A DNA stretch of 26,770 nucleotides from contig CBDUYN010000143.1 of assembly GCA_965371445.1 (NCBI GenBank), positions 1-26,770 of the forward strand, written 5' to 3'. The translations under genes were made by a program, and so were the position numbers. The DNA comes from DASWIG01 sp965371445 (GTDB lineage: Bacteria > Acidobacteriota > Thermoanaerobaculia > Multivoradales > J023). Positions 7,057 through 15,860 of the stretch are shown one piece after another. Each line of letters begins with the position of its first letter. Positions within the stretch are counted from its first letter, which is position 1. Under the pieces are notes generated by a model. The model was given only the letters and a program-made list of their open reading frames with translations. It had not been told where the DNA came from and did not search any database.

Positions 7057-8442
7057 ATGAACGAGCGCATCCTGATCGTCGACGACGAAGCGTCGATCCG
7101 CACCACTCTGGCCGGCATCCTGGAGGACGAGGGCTACCACGTCCGGACGGTGGGCACCGCCGCCGACGCCCGCCTCGTCCTCGAGGAGGAGCTTCCGGAG
7201 CTCGTGCTTCTCGACTTGGCGCTCCCCGACGGTGACGGCCTCGGCCTGATGGGCGAGTGGCAGGAGCGAGAGCTGGATCTGCCGGTCATCGTCATCTCCG
7301 GCCACGGCAACGTCGACACGGCGACAAAAGCGACGCGCCTCGGGGCCTTCGACTTCCTGGAGAAGCCCCTGGCGCTCTCCCGCGTCCTCCTGACGGTCAA
7401 GAACGCCCTCGAAAAAGCGCTCCTGGCGCGCCGGGTCGAGAGGCTCGCCGACCGCAGCGTCGAGAACGTGCTGATCGGCGACTCGGAGCCGATGAAGCGG
7501 CTCCGGGCCGAGATGAAGCGCGCCGCGGGCTCGGAGAGCCGGATCCTGATCACCGGCGAGAACGGCACCGGCAAGGAGCTCGTGGCGCGTCAGATCCATT
7601 TGCATTCGCCGCGTGCATCCGCGGCCTTCGTCGAGGTCAACTGCGCCGCGATCCCCGACGAGCTGATCGAGAGCGAGCTTTTTGGCCACATGAAGGGCGC
7701 CTTCACCGGCGCGCTCGCCGACCGGGCCGGCCGCTTCGAAAAAGCCGACGGCGGGACGCTTTTTCTCGACGAGATCGCCGACATGTCGTGGAAGACCCAG
7801 GCGAAGGTCCTGCGCGCCCTCCAGGAGCAGCGCTTCGAACGCGTCGGCGGCACCGCGACGATCCAGGTCGACGTGCGGGTGCTCGCCGCGACCAACCGCG
7901 ACCTCCAGGCGGAGATCCGCGAAAGCCGCTTCCGCGAGGACCTCTACTTCCGGCTGGCGGTGATCCCGATCCGGGTGCCGCCGCTGCGCGAGCGCGCCCG
8001 GGACATCCCGGCGCTCGTCCAGCACTTCGTGGCGGCGCTCGCCGAGGAGCTCGGGTGCCGTCCGAAGCAGGTCCATCCCCTCGTCGTCGAGCGCCTGCTG
8101 GAGTACTCCTGGCCTGGCAACGTCCGTGAGCTGCGCAATTTCATCGAGCGCATGATGATCATGGTCCCGGCCGAGGAGATCACCACCGCCGACCTGCCCG
8201 AGCAGATGCGGGGCGAGGTGACCGAGAGCCTACGGACGATCCTGCGCGGCGACGAACCCCTGACGCTGCGCGAGGCCCGGGAGGCTTTCGAGAAGCGCTT
8301 CATCGAGCACAAGCTGGCCTATTTCTCGGGCAACATCGCCGAGACCGCCCGCGCCCTGGGCATCGAGCGCAGCTACCTGCACCGCAAGCTCAAGGCCTTC
8401 GGGATCCGGATCCGGCGAGACGTCGTCGTCGCCGATTCTTAG
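7057..8442 (+). CDS. NtrX-like sigma-54-dependent response regulator
   Basis: A 461-residue NtrC-family activator. The receiver domain is at residues 1-120 (acidic pocket VDDE 8-11, phospho-acceptor Asp53, Lys103 in FLEKPLA). The AAA+ domain is at about 130-370: Walker A GENGTGKE (the Asn variant is usual in NtrX), ELFGHMKGAFTGAL, whose GAFTGA loop contacts sigma-54, Walker B TLFLDEIADM, and the arginine-finger region. The C-terminal Fis-type helix-turn-helix GNIAETARALGIERSYLHRK also matches NtrX. No partner sensor kinase (NtrY) is adjacent, so it is an orphan regulator here. Another ATG at 7048 is in frame, but the GAGGGG at 7042-7047 is too close to it and well spaced for 7057. It implies sigma-54 promoters elsewhere in the genome. 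Confidence 0.92.
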   Translation: MNERILIVDDEASIRTTLAGILEDEGYHVRTVGTAADARLVLEEELPELVLLDLALPDGDGLGLMGEWQERELDLPVIVISGHGNVDTATKATRLGAFDFLEKPLALSRVLLTVKNALEKALLARRVERLADRSVENVLIGDSEPMKRLRAEMKRAAGSESRILITGENGTGKELVARQIHLHSPRASAAFVEVNCAAIPDELIESELFGHMKGAFTGALADRAGRFEKADGGTLFLDEIADMSWKTQAKVLRALQEQRFERVGGTATIQVDVRVLAATNRDLQAEIRESRFREDLYFRLAVIPIRVPPLRERARDIPALVQHFVAALAEELGCRPKQVHPLVVERLLEYSWPGNVRELRNFIERMMIMVPAEEITTADLPEQMRGEVTESLRTILRGDEPLTLREAREAFEKRFIEHKLAYFSGNIAETARALGIERSYLHRKLKAFGIRIRRDVVVADS

Positions 8443-8495
8443 AACGAGGGCGCTCGGCCCGCGCCGATATCCCTTTCCCAGCGCCGTCGACGGCG

Positions 8496-8501
8496 TATAA
8501 T
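8496..8501 (+). promoter_or_regulatory. Consensus -10 hexamer, leaderless yqeY-like/selB operon
   Basis: A perfect TATAAT lies 9 bases before the ATG at 8511, putting the expected transcript start within about 3 bases of the start codon. No Shine-Dalgarno is present. The -35 is weak (TTTCCC, 16-base spacer). Confidence 0.6.
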
Positions 8502-8510
8502 CCTGCTGCT

Positions 8511-8959
8511 ATGTCAACACCTCAAGAACGTATCCAATCCGACCTCAAGGACGCCCTCAAAGCCAAAGACAAGGACCGCCTAGGCACCCTGAGGATGCTC
8601 CTGACCGACCTGAAGAACGAGAAGATTCGCCGTGGCGACGAAGTCGACGAAGAGGGCTTCCTCGCCGCCGTGCGCCGCGGCATCAAGCAGCGCCGGGACT
8701 CTGAGAAGCAGTTCCGCGACGGCGGCCGCCAAGACCTCGCGGACAAGGAGAAGCTCGAGGCCGAGATCCTCGCCGCCTACCTGCCGCAGCAGGTCGGCGA
8801 GGACGAGCTTCGCGCCGCCGTCGAGGAGCACGTCGCCGCCGAGGGCCTCGAAGGACCGCGCGGCATCGGCCCGGTCATGAAGGCGATGATGAAGCGCTTC
8901 GGCGGTACCGCCGACGGCGCCACGATCCACAAGATCGCCCGCGAGGTCCTGGGCGGCTG

Positions 8960-8960
<1 letters not shown>
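8511..8960 (+). CDS. GatB/YqeY-domain protein
   Basis: A 149-residue protein covering the whole YqeY family: TLRMLLTDLKNEKI (about 26-39), RRGIKQRRDSEKQFRDGGR (55-73), EKLEAEILAAYLPQQ (80-94) and the C-terminal GIGPVMKAMMKRFGGTADG. The family is related to the C-terminal tRNA-interacting domain of the amidotransferase subunit GatB. A role in tRNA or amidotransferase biology is assumed, but the exact function is not established. Its stop overlaps the selB start by one base (TGATG), so the two are translationally coupled, which ties it to translation. The gene is preceded by a consensus TATAAT and no ribosome-binding site. Confidence 0.92.
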
Positions 8961-10867
<1,907 letters not shown>

Positions 10868-10880
10868 GGGGGACGAAGAA

Positions 10881-11261
10881 ATGAACGGCAAGAAGACGAT
10901 CGCGGTCCTCGGGGCCTCGGCCGACCCCAACAAGTTCGGCAACAAATGCGTCCGTGCCTATCTCCAGGTGGGCTGGGACGTCTATCCGGTCAACCCGAAG
11001 GGCGGCGAGATCGAAGGGCTTCAGGTCCATGCCCGGCTCACCGACGTGCCGGTGGAGCTTGACCGGATCAGCGTCTATCTGCCGCCGGTCATCACCATGG
11101 CGGCGATTCCCGAGATGGTGGAGAAGGGAGCCGGCGAGGTGTGGCTCAATCCCGGCTCGGCCGACCACCGGGTAATCGACGCCGCCCGTACGGCGGGGCT
11201 CCACGTCATCGACGCCTGCTCGATCGTCGACGTGGGGCTCTCGCCGTCGCAGTTTCCTTGA
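10881..11261 (+). CDS. CoA-binding domain protein (YccU-like)
   Basis: A 126-residue Rossmann-like CoA_binding_2 protein. The nucleotide loop TIAVLGASADPNKFGNK is at about 6-22, with YPVNPKGGEIEGL (37-49), YLPPVITMAAIPEMVEKGA and the closing VIDACSIVDVG. This resembles the CoA-ligase nucleotide-binding subdomain but stands alone, as in YccU. Its biochemical role is unknown; binding of CoA or a similar nucleotide is likely. A GAGGGGGACG stretch upstream of the ATG can serve as the ribosome-binding site. It follows selB by 13 bases and probably belongs to the same transcript. A long hairpin begins 2 bases after the stop. Confidence 0.88.
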   Translation: MNGKKTIAVLGASADPNKFGNKCVRAYLQVGWDVYPVNPKGGEIEGLQVHARLTDVPVELDRISVYLPPVITMAAIPEMVEKGAGEVWLNPGSADHRVIDAARTAGLHVIDACSIVDVGLSPSQFP

Positions 11262-11262
11262 T

Positions 11263-11324
11263 GCTGGGAGCGCAGGCGTCCCGCCTGCCGTCTTCGGAGC
11301 AGGCGAGACGCCTGCGCTCCCAGC
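11263..11324. repeat. REP-like long inverted repeat (26-bp arms, 10-base loop)
   Basis: The left arm is 11263-11288, the right arm 11299-11324. They pair over 26 bp with one mismatch around a 10-base loop. Each arm also contains its own small palindrome (GCAGGCG, three bases, CGCCTGC), so a cloverleaf or cruciform is possible. There is no T-tract after it, so a classical terminator is unlikely. The arm sequence (GGGAGCGCAGGCGT core) is the kind I recall as a dispersed repeat in GC-rich genomes. It separates the selB operon from the Uma2 gene. Confidence 0.8.
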
Positions 11325-11342
11325 GAGTCGGCGGACGCAACG

Positions 11343-11351
11343 TGCTAGACT
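11343..11351 (+). promoter_or_regulatory. Extended -10 of the Uma2-family gene
   Basis: TGCTAGACT lies about 20 bases ahead of the ATG at 11371; the expected leader is short (about 13 bases) and carries GAGG 9 bases before the start. Confidence 0.45.
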
Positions 11352-11370
11352 GCCTACGAGGATACCGCCA

Positions 11371-11979
11371 ATGTCCGTTCAGCTCAGCCCTTCGCCGCCC
11401 TTGACGCTCTGTCTCGACCCCATTGTGGAGCTCAACGATGAACAGCTCTTCGAGCTTTGCCGTCGCAACCGCGACCTGCGGATCGAACGCAACTCCACGG
11501 GAGAGATCGTCCTGATGGTTCCCGCGGGCGGCGAGACCTCCGGCCGTAACGCCGCGATCACCGGCCAGCTCTGGTACTGGGCCTTGCAGAACGGGAGAGG
11601 CCAGGTCTTCGACTCCTCCGGAGGGTTCATCCTGCCCAACGGCGCCATGCGCGCCCCCGACGCGGCGTGGGTCGAGCTCGAGCGGCTCCAGGCCCTCTCC
11701 GGCGAGACGCGGAAGCGCTTCCTGCCCATCTGCCCGACCTTCGTGGTCGAGCTGCGCTCGCCGTCCGACACGATGGAGAGCCTGCGCGAGAAGATGCGCG
11801 AGTACCTCGACAACGGGACCCGACTCGGCTGGCTCGTCGATCCCGTCCAGCGTCGCCTCGAGGTCTACCGTCCCGGGTCCGAGGTCGAGGTGCTCGGGGA
11901 GCCGGCATCGGTGAGCGGCGATCCCGAGCTTCCCGGGCTCGTCCTCGACCTGGAGCGGGTCTGGTCCCTGCCCTGGTGA
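11371..11979 (+). CDS. Uma2-family (DUF820) PD-(D/E)xK endonuclease-like protein
   Basis: A 202-residue protein of the Uma2 family. It shows the family N-terminal helix (LNDEQLFELCRRNRDLRIER), the first catalytic Asp in RAPDAAWV (Asp97), the strand TFVVELRSPSD with Glu127, and KMREYLDNGTRLGWLVDP (Lys141 onward). The fold is that of restriction endonucleases, so a metal-dependent nuclease is predicted. The biological role of these often multicopy genes is not settled. The gene has its own promoter, lies just after a REP-like hairpin and converges with the DUF4143 ATPase gene 32 bases away. A 22-bp sequence shared with a site at 13405 begins 2 bases after its stop. Confidence 0.88.
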   Translation: MSVQLSPSPPLTLCLDPIVELNDEQLFELCRRNRDLRIERNSTGEIVLMVPAGGETSGRNAAITGQLWYWALQNGRGQVFDSSGGFILPNGAMRAPDAAWVELERLQALSGETRKRFLPICPTFVVELRSPSDTMESLREKMREYLDNGTRLGWLVDPVQRRLEVYRPGSEVEVLGEPASVSGDPELPGLVLDLERVWSLPW

Positions 11980-11980
11980 G

Positions 11981-12002
11981 CGCCGTGGGTGATGGCGAGC
12001 GA
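11981..12002 (+). repeat. 22-bp exact direct repeat, copy 1
   Basis: Identical to 13405-13426 in the same orientation. Core: GTGGGTGATGGCGAGCGA. It lies in the 32-base gap between the Uma2 gene and the DUF4143 ATPase gene. Confidence 0.75.
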
Positions 12003-12011
12003 AAGGTCGAA

Positions 12012-13163
12012 TCAGTGCCTCCACTCCCGCAGCGACGCCGGCACCGACGCCAAAGACATCGCCGTGATCTTCTCCGTCAAGGGATAGGCGTGCTCTCCCG
12101 GATAGACGACCCACAGATGCTCCAACCCCAGGACTTCGATCGCCGTGTGCATCGATCGCGTGGCTTTCGGTGCGTCCGCCAGCTTGAGCTCGAAACCAAA
12201 GCGCCGGCCGTTCTCGAAGAGCAGGAAGTCGAGCTCGACCCCGCCGTGGGTCGCCCAGAAGTACACCTCCGACGATCCCGTTCGCTGCATCACCTGCTCC
12301 AGGGCGAAACCCTCCCACGAAGCGCCGCACTTCGGGTGCGCCAGGACGTCGTCCCGGGTCCTCAAACCGAGCAGCGTATGGACGAGACCGCTGTCGCGCA
12401 GGTAGACTTTGGGTGCCTTCACCTGCCGCTTGCCGACATTCTCGAACCAGGGCGAAAGCTGGCGTACCATGAACGTGCCGGTCAGGACGTCCAGGTAGCT
12501 CCGCACGGTCTTGTCGGTCACACCGAAGGCCCGGGCAAGCTCCGAAGCGTTCCACGTCTGGCCGTGGTAGTGGGCGAGCATGGTCCAGAAGCGGCGTAGG
12601 GCGACCGGAGCAATCTGCAGGCCGAGTCGCGGGACGTCCCTCTCCAGGAAGGACCGGACGAAGCTCTCCCGCCAGGCGACGCTGTCCTCGACCGATGCGG
12701 CGAGAAACGAGCGTGGAAAGGATCCCCGGATCCACAATTCGTCGAGACGGTCGGTGCCTACCTCGTCCATGTCGAAGCCGCCCATGTCGATGAATTCGAC
12801 GCGGCCCGCGAGTGTTTCCGAAGAATGCCGGACCAGCTCCGGGGACGCACTGCCCAGGATGAGGAAGCGGGCCGGCGGCGGCTGGCGGTCCGCGAGCACT
12901 CGGAGGACCTTGAGGAGATCCGGCTGCTGTTGGATCTCGTCGAGGACCACGAGACCCTGAAGCGGCTCGAGTGCGATCAGGGGGTTTGTCAGGCGGCCCA
13001 AGTCCCTCGGCGACTCCAGGTCGAAGAACGCCGCATGGCGCGAACCGGCGAGCTCCTGCGCCAGGGTGGTCTTACCACACTGCCGCGGTCCCAGGAGAGC
13101 CACCACCGGGCTCCTCTCGAGGGCCTTCTTCAGGGCTGCGGCGAGTCGTTCCCTCTGGATCAT
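12012..13163 (-). CDS. AAA_14 / DUF4143 ATPase
   Basis: A 383-residue protein. The AAA_14 domain has Walker A LLGPRQCGKTTL (23-34) and Walker B LVVLDEIQQQ (71-80), then FLILGSASPEL (sensor-like). A winged-helix segment around WNASELARAFGVTDKTVRSY follows. The C-terminal DUF4143 domain has a PD-(D/E)xK-like set: GGVELDFLLFENGRRFGFEL then K. Such proteins are common, often laterally acquired accessory ATPases of unknown role. An in-frame ATG also exists at 13211, but the extra 16 residues would be encoded by a palindrome and the -10 would lie inside the gene, so 13163 is preferred. It has no obvious operon partner and converges on the Uma2 gene. Confidence 0.88.
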   Translation of the reverse strand: MIQRERLAAALKKALERSPVVALLGPRQCGKTTLAQELAGSRHAAFFDLESPRDLGRLTNPLIALEPLQGLVVLDEIQQQPDLLKVLRVLADRQPPPARFLILGSASPELVRHSSETLAGRVEFIDMGGFDMDEVGTDRLDELWIRGSFPRSFLAASVEDSVAWRESFVRSFLERDVPRLGLQIAPVALRRFWTMLAHYHGQTWNASELARAFGVTDKTVRSYLDVLTGTFMVRQLSPWFENVGKRQVKAPKVYLRDSGLVHTLLGLRTRDDVLAHPKCGASWEGFALEQVMQRTGSSEVYFWATHGGVELDFLLFENGRRFGFELKLADAPKATRSMHTAIEVLGLEHLWVVYPGEHAYPLTEKITAMSLASVPASLREWRH

Positions 13164-13170
13164 CTCGTCC

Positions 13171-13176
13171 AGTATA
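13171..13176 (-). promoter_or_regulatory. -10 hexamer of the DUF4143 ATPase, probably leaderless
   Basis: The minus strand reads TATACT, with 7 bases before the ATG at 13163. A TTGACT lies in the centre of the palindrome upstream, but at a short 14-base spacing, which is suboptimal for a -35. Confidence 0.5.
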
Positions 13177-13180
13177 CCGT

Positions 13181-13209
13181 GAAATCTCGGAGTCAAGCTC
13201 CGAGATTTC
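13181..13209. promoter_or_regulatory. Perfect 12-bp-arm palindrome, candidate operator
   Basis: Arms GAAATCTCGGAG (13181-13192) and CTCCGAGATTTC (13198-13209) flank TCAAG. The dyad covers the region just upstream of the -10 at 13171-13176 and contains the only TTGACT. It is well placed as a repressor or activator site. A terminator for the upstream MerA-like gene is an alternative, but there is no T-tract. Confidence 0.6.
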
Positions 13210-13258
13210 ATGGTTTCGAGAGGATCGGCAGCCTGCGCGGCCCGGGACGGAGCCTGCC

Positions 13259-14782
13259 CTACCTAAAGACCTTGAACCAGAGCTCAAAAAACTTCGACGC
13301 CCGTGGCGTCAGCTTCGTACGGTTGTAGGCGTCGCCCGCCTTGCGGAAGACCTCGCCCTGCGTCGGGTAGGGGAAGATCGTCGTCGAGAACTTCCCGAGC
13401 CCCACGCCGTGGGTGATGGCGAGCGACATGGCGCCGATCATGTCGCCGGCGTGCGCCGCGACGAGCGTGGCGCCGAGGATCGTGTCGCTACCCTTCTTCA
13501 AATGGACGCGTAAGAAACCCTCGTCCTCGCCGTCGAGCTTGGCGCGGTCGACGTCGGCCAGCTCGATCGTGAGCGTTTCGACCTCGTGGCCGAGCTCTTG
13601 CGCCTCCGCGGCGTAGAGGCCGACGTGGGCGATCTCGGGGCTGGTGTAGGTGGCCCAGGGGATCACCAGCTGGCTCGCCTTGCCGCGGCCGAAGAAAAAA
13701 GCGTTGCGGATCACGATCCGCGCCATGGCGTCGGCGATGTGGGTGAACTTGTAGACCGAGGCGATGTCGCCGGCGGCAAAAATCCGCTGGTTCGTCGTGC
13801 GGAGCTTGTCGTCGACCTTGACGCCGAGCTTGTCGTACTCGACGCCCGCGGCCTCCAGGTCGAGGCCGTCGGTGTTCGGGGTTCGGCCCACCGAGACGAG
13901 GAGCGCGTCGACCGGGATTCGGCTCACCTCGCCGCCTTTCGATTCGACGACGACGACTTTTTCGTCGCCCTTCTTTTCGATCCCTTGGATCTTGACCCCG
14001 AAATGGAGCTGGACGCCATCGGACACCATCGCCTCCTGGACGATCGCCGCGGCGTCGGCATCCTCGCGGGGCAGGATGTGAGGGGCCATGTCGAAGACCG
14101 AGACCTCGGAGCCGAACCGGGCAAAGGACTGTGCCATCTCCGAGCCGACCGGGCCGGCACCGATCACCCCGAAGCGCAACGGCCGCTCGGTCAGCGAGAA
14201 GATCGTCTCGTTGGTCAGGTACTCGACGTCGGCGAGGCCGGGGATCGGCGGCGCGGCGGCGCGGGCGCCGGTGGCGATCGTGGCGTTCTTGAACTTCAGG
14301 CGCTTGGAGCCGACCTCGAGGGCGTCGGCGGCGACGAAGCGTCCCTGGCCCAGGAAGACGTCGACCCCGAGGTCGCGAAAGCGCGCCGCGCCGTCGACCG
14401 AGGAGATGCCGGCCCGCAGACGGCGCATACGGTCCATGGCGTGGCCGAAGTCGCCACCGCTGCCGTTGAGCTCCGGCGCGCCGAAAACCTCGTGGGCGGT
14501 TTTGGCCTGGTGCCAGGCCCGGGCCGCCGAGATCACGCCTTTCGACGGCACACAGCCGACGTTCAAGCAGTCGCCGCCCAAGAAGTGCCGCTCGACCAGC
14601 GCCACCTTGGCGCCGAGGCTGGCGGCGATCGCCGCCGTCACGAGCCCCGCCGTGCCGCCGCCGACCACCACCATGTGGTAGCGCTCCGCGGCCTCTGGGT
14701 TCGTCCAGTCGTGGGGATGAACGTGCGAGACGAGCTTTTGGTTGTGCTCGTCGTAGGGCTCGAGGATCGGTTTCTTACTCAT
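13259..14782 (-). CDS. MerA-like FAD-dependent pyridine nucleotide-disulfide oxidoreductase
   Basis: A 507-residue class I flavoprotein. The FAD-binding motif VVVGGGTAGLVTA is at about 38-50 and the redox-active disulfide GGDCLNVGCVPSK (Cys72, Cys77) follows. An NAD(P)H-binding segment (FGVIGAGPVGSEMA) and a second FAD motif (RIFAAGDIASV) are present. It is not a true mercuric reductase: there is no N-terminal heavy-metal domain and no C-terminal Cys pair, and it ends FFELWFKVFR. The usual active-site HPTxxE of the family reads YPTQGE, so Tyr replaces the His. The ATG overlaps the end of the TVP38/TMEM64 gene by 8 bases, a pairing common in many bacteria. The natural electron acceptor is unknown. 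Confidence 0.92.
   Translation of the reverse strand: MSKKPILEPYDEHNQKLVSHVHPHDWTNPEAAERYHMVVVGGGTAGLVTAAIAASLGAKVALVERHFLGGDCLNVGCVPSKGVISAARAWHQAKTAHEVFGAPELNGSGGDFGHAMDRMRRLRAGISSVDGAARFRDLGVDVFLGQGRFVAADALEVGSKRLKFKNATIATGARAAAPPIPGLADVEYLTNETIFSLTERPLRFGVIGAGPVGSEMAQSFARFGSEVSVFDMAPHILPREDADAAAIVQEAMVSDGVQLHFGVKIQGIEKKGDEKVVVVESKGGEVSRIPVDALLVSVGRTPNTDGLDLEAAGVEYDKLGVKVDDKLRTTNQRIFAAGDIASVYKFTHIADAMARIVIRNAFFFGRGKASQLVIPWATYTSPEIAHVGLYAAEAQELGHEVETLTIELADVDRAKLDGEDEGFLRVHLKKGSDTILGATLVAAHAGDMIGAMSLAITHGVGLGKFSTTIFPYPTQGEVFRKAGDAYNRTKLTPRASKFFELWFKVFR
13405..13426 (+). repeat. 22-bp exact direct repeat, copy 2
   Basis: Identical to 11981-12002. Here it lies inside the MerA-like gene, coding on the opposite strand for part of SLAITHGVG. 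The two copies flank a 1.4-kb stretch holding the DUF4143 ATPase and its palindrome. Confidence 0.75.
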
Positions 14783-15536
14783 CGCCCGAGCCCTCCGTCG
14801 CTTCCTTCAAGGCCTTGCGCGCGATGCGGGTAATCAGGATCGTCACGGCGACCGTGGCCACGAGGCCCACCACCTTGAGCGCCTGTTGCCCGGCGCCGGC
14901 GGTCGCCTGGGCGCCGGAAGCGAGGGCGGCGATGTCGCCCACCGTCTTCCCGTAATAGACGTAGAGGAACGTCCCCGGCAGCATGCCGAACGACGCCAGG
15001 ACATAGTCGACGAAGCGCACCCGCGTCAGCCCCAGGGCGTAGTTGCCGAAGCTGAAGGGAAACACCGGCGTCAGCCGCAGGAGGAAGACGATCTTCAGGC
15101 CCTGGGCGCCCACCGCGCGGTCGATGGCGGCGAAGCGCTCGTAGCCCTGGAGTTTTTTTTCGATCGTGTCGCGGGCCAGGTAGCGCGCGATGAGGAAGGC
15201 CGCCGAGGCGCCCAGAGTGGCGCCCACGAAGACCCAAGTCGTCCCCCAGGCGAGGCCGAAGATCGCCCCTCCCAGCATGGTGAGGATGGCCCCCGGTGCC
15301 GCGGCCACCGTGCCGACGCCGTAGGCGGCGATGAAGATCACCGGCCCCAGGGCTCCCTGGGCCTTGACCCAGCTCGCGAAGTCGAGGAAGTAGTTGCCGG
15401 CCTGACGGCCGAATACGACGAGCGCCGCGACGACCGCGAGGCCGGCGACGATCTTCAAAGCCTTGCCGAGGCCGGAAGGCCGTGGATTCTCGTCCACGGC
15501 GACGGCGACGGCGGCGGCTGCTGGTTGCTCGTTCAT
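14775..15536 (-). CDS. TVP38/TMEM64 (SNARE-associated, DedA-like) membrane protein
   Basis: A 253-residue polytopic inner-membrane protein. A variable Ala-rich cytosolic start is followed by a first TM (about ALKIVAGLAVVAALVVF), then the family core: GPVIFIAAYGVGTVAAAPGA, GGAIFGLAWGT and the signature FLLRLTPVFPFSFGNYALGL with FGMLPGTFLYVYYGK. A last TM near the C-terminus (VVGLVATVAVTILI) precedes a charged tail. VTT/DedA proteins are thought to move lipids or support membrane homeostasis. The frame extends upstream, but AAAGGAG sits 8 bases before ATG 15536, which fixes the start. The stop overlaps the MerA-like start (ATGAGTAA), so the two proteins are made together. Confidence 0.92.
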   Translation of the reverse strand: MNEQPAAAAVAVAVDENPRPSGLGKALKIVAGLAVVAALVVFGRQAGNYFLDFASWVKAQGALGPVIFIAAYGVGTVAAAPGAILTMLGGAIFGLAWGTTWVFVGATLGASAAFLIARYLARDTIEKKLQGYERFAAIDRAVGAQGLKIVFLLRLTPVFPFSFGNYALGLTRVRFVDYVLASFGMLPGTFLYVYYGKTVGDIAALASGAQATAGAGQQALKVVGLVATVAVTILITRIARKALKEATEGSGDE

Positions 15537-15667
15537 GCTTTCGATCTCCTTTAGCGGACACCCACCGGCGGGTGCCCTCACGCTCAGGGGGTACGGAAGG
15601 GGACACGCTCCGGACCTATCCTCGCGCTCAAATCCGCGGCGGCCCATGTCTTCCCGGGGGAGGCGCC

Positions 15668-15676
15668 AGCCTAGCA
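15668..15676 (-). promoter_or_regulatory. Extended -10 of the TVP38 / MerA-like operon
   Basis: The minus strand reads TGCTAGGCT, the same form as other promoters in this window. Transcription would start near 15661, well before the ATG at 15536. Confidence 0.4.
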
Positions 15677-15738
15677 CGGCGAGCGCCGGACCCTGCCGGA
15701 GAGCGCATCTCTCGGTGTCGCCTGAATCCTGCCGTTTC

Positions 15739-15754
15739 GGCACAGATTTTGACA
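15739..15754 (+). promoter_or_regulatory. Possible glnA promoter (TTGACA -35, overlapping an imperfect sigma-54-like site)
   Basis: TTGACA (15749-15754) is a perfect -35, but the -10 at the right distance is poor. The same bases form GGCAC, AGATT, TTGAC: the -24 GG (15739-15740) and 10-base spacing fit sigma-54, but the invariant -12 GC is GA. Either reading is weak. Confidence 0.25.
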
Positions 15755-15860
15755 CACTTCGTAGATGAGATCTTGATTTTCGAAGAAATGAAGCGTAATG
15801 TCTGCTAGCTCGTCACGATTCCAAGTACGAAGTCACGATCCTGGCACTGAAAGGAGTACC

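Larger units (their letters stand above)
15537..15860. other. 324-base divergent intergenic region between the TVP38 and glnA genes
   Basis: It holds an extended -10 for the TVP38 gene (15668-15676), giving that operon a leader of about 125 bases with a small CACCC/GGGTG hairpin, and a possible glnA promoter (15739-15754) followed by an A/T-richer stretch. No gene or repeat is seen in it. Confidence 0.5.

Noticed and set aside
11263..11324. The long hairpin as a rho-independent terminator
   Set aside because: No T-rich tract follows on either strand; kept as a repeat element.
13224..13263. GC-rich imperfect inverted repeat at the end of the MerA-like gene
   Set aside because: Only about five consecutive pairs form at the stem ends and there is no T-tract; too weak to call a terminator.
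13259..14782. Calling the flavoprotein a mercuric reductase (merA)
   Set aside because: It lacks the heavy-metal N-terminal domain and C-terminal Cys pair, the active-site His is Tyr, and no mer genes are nearby.
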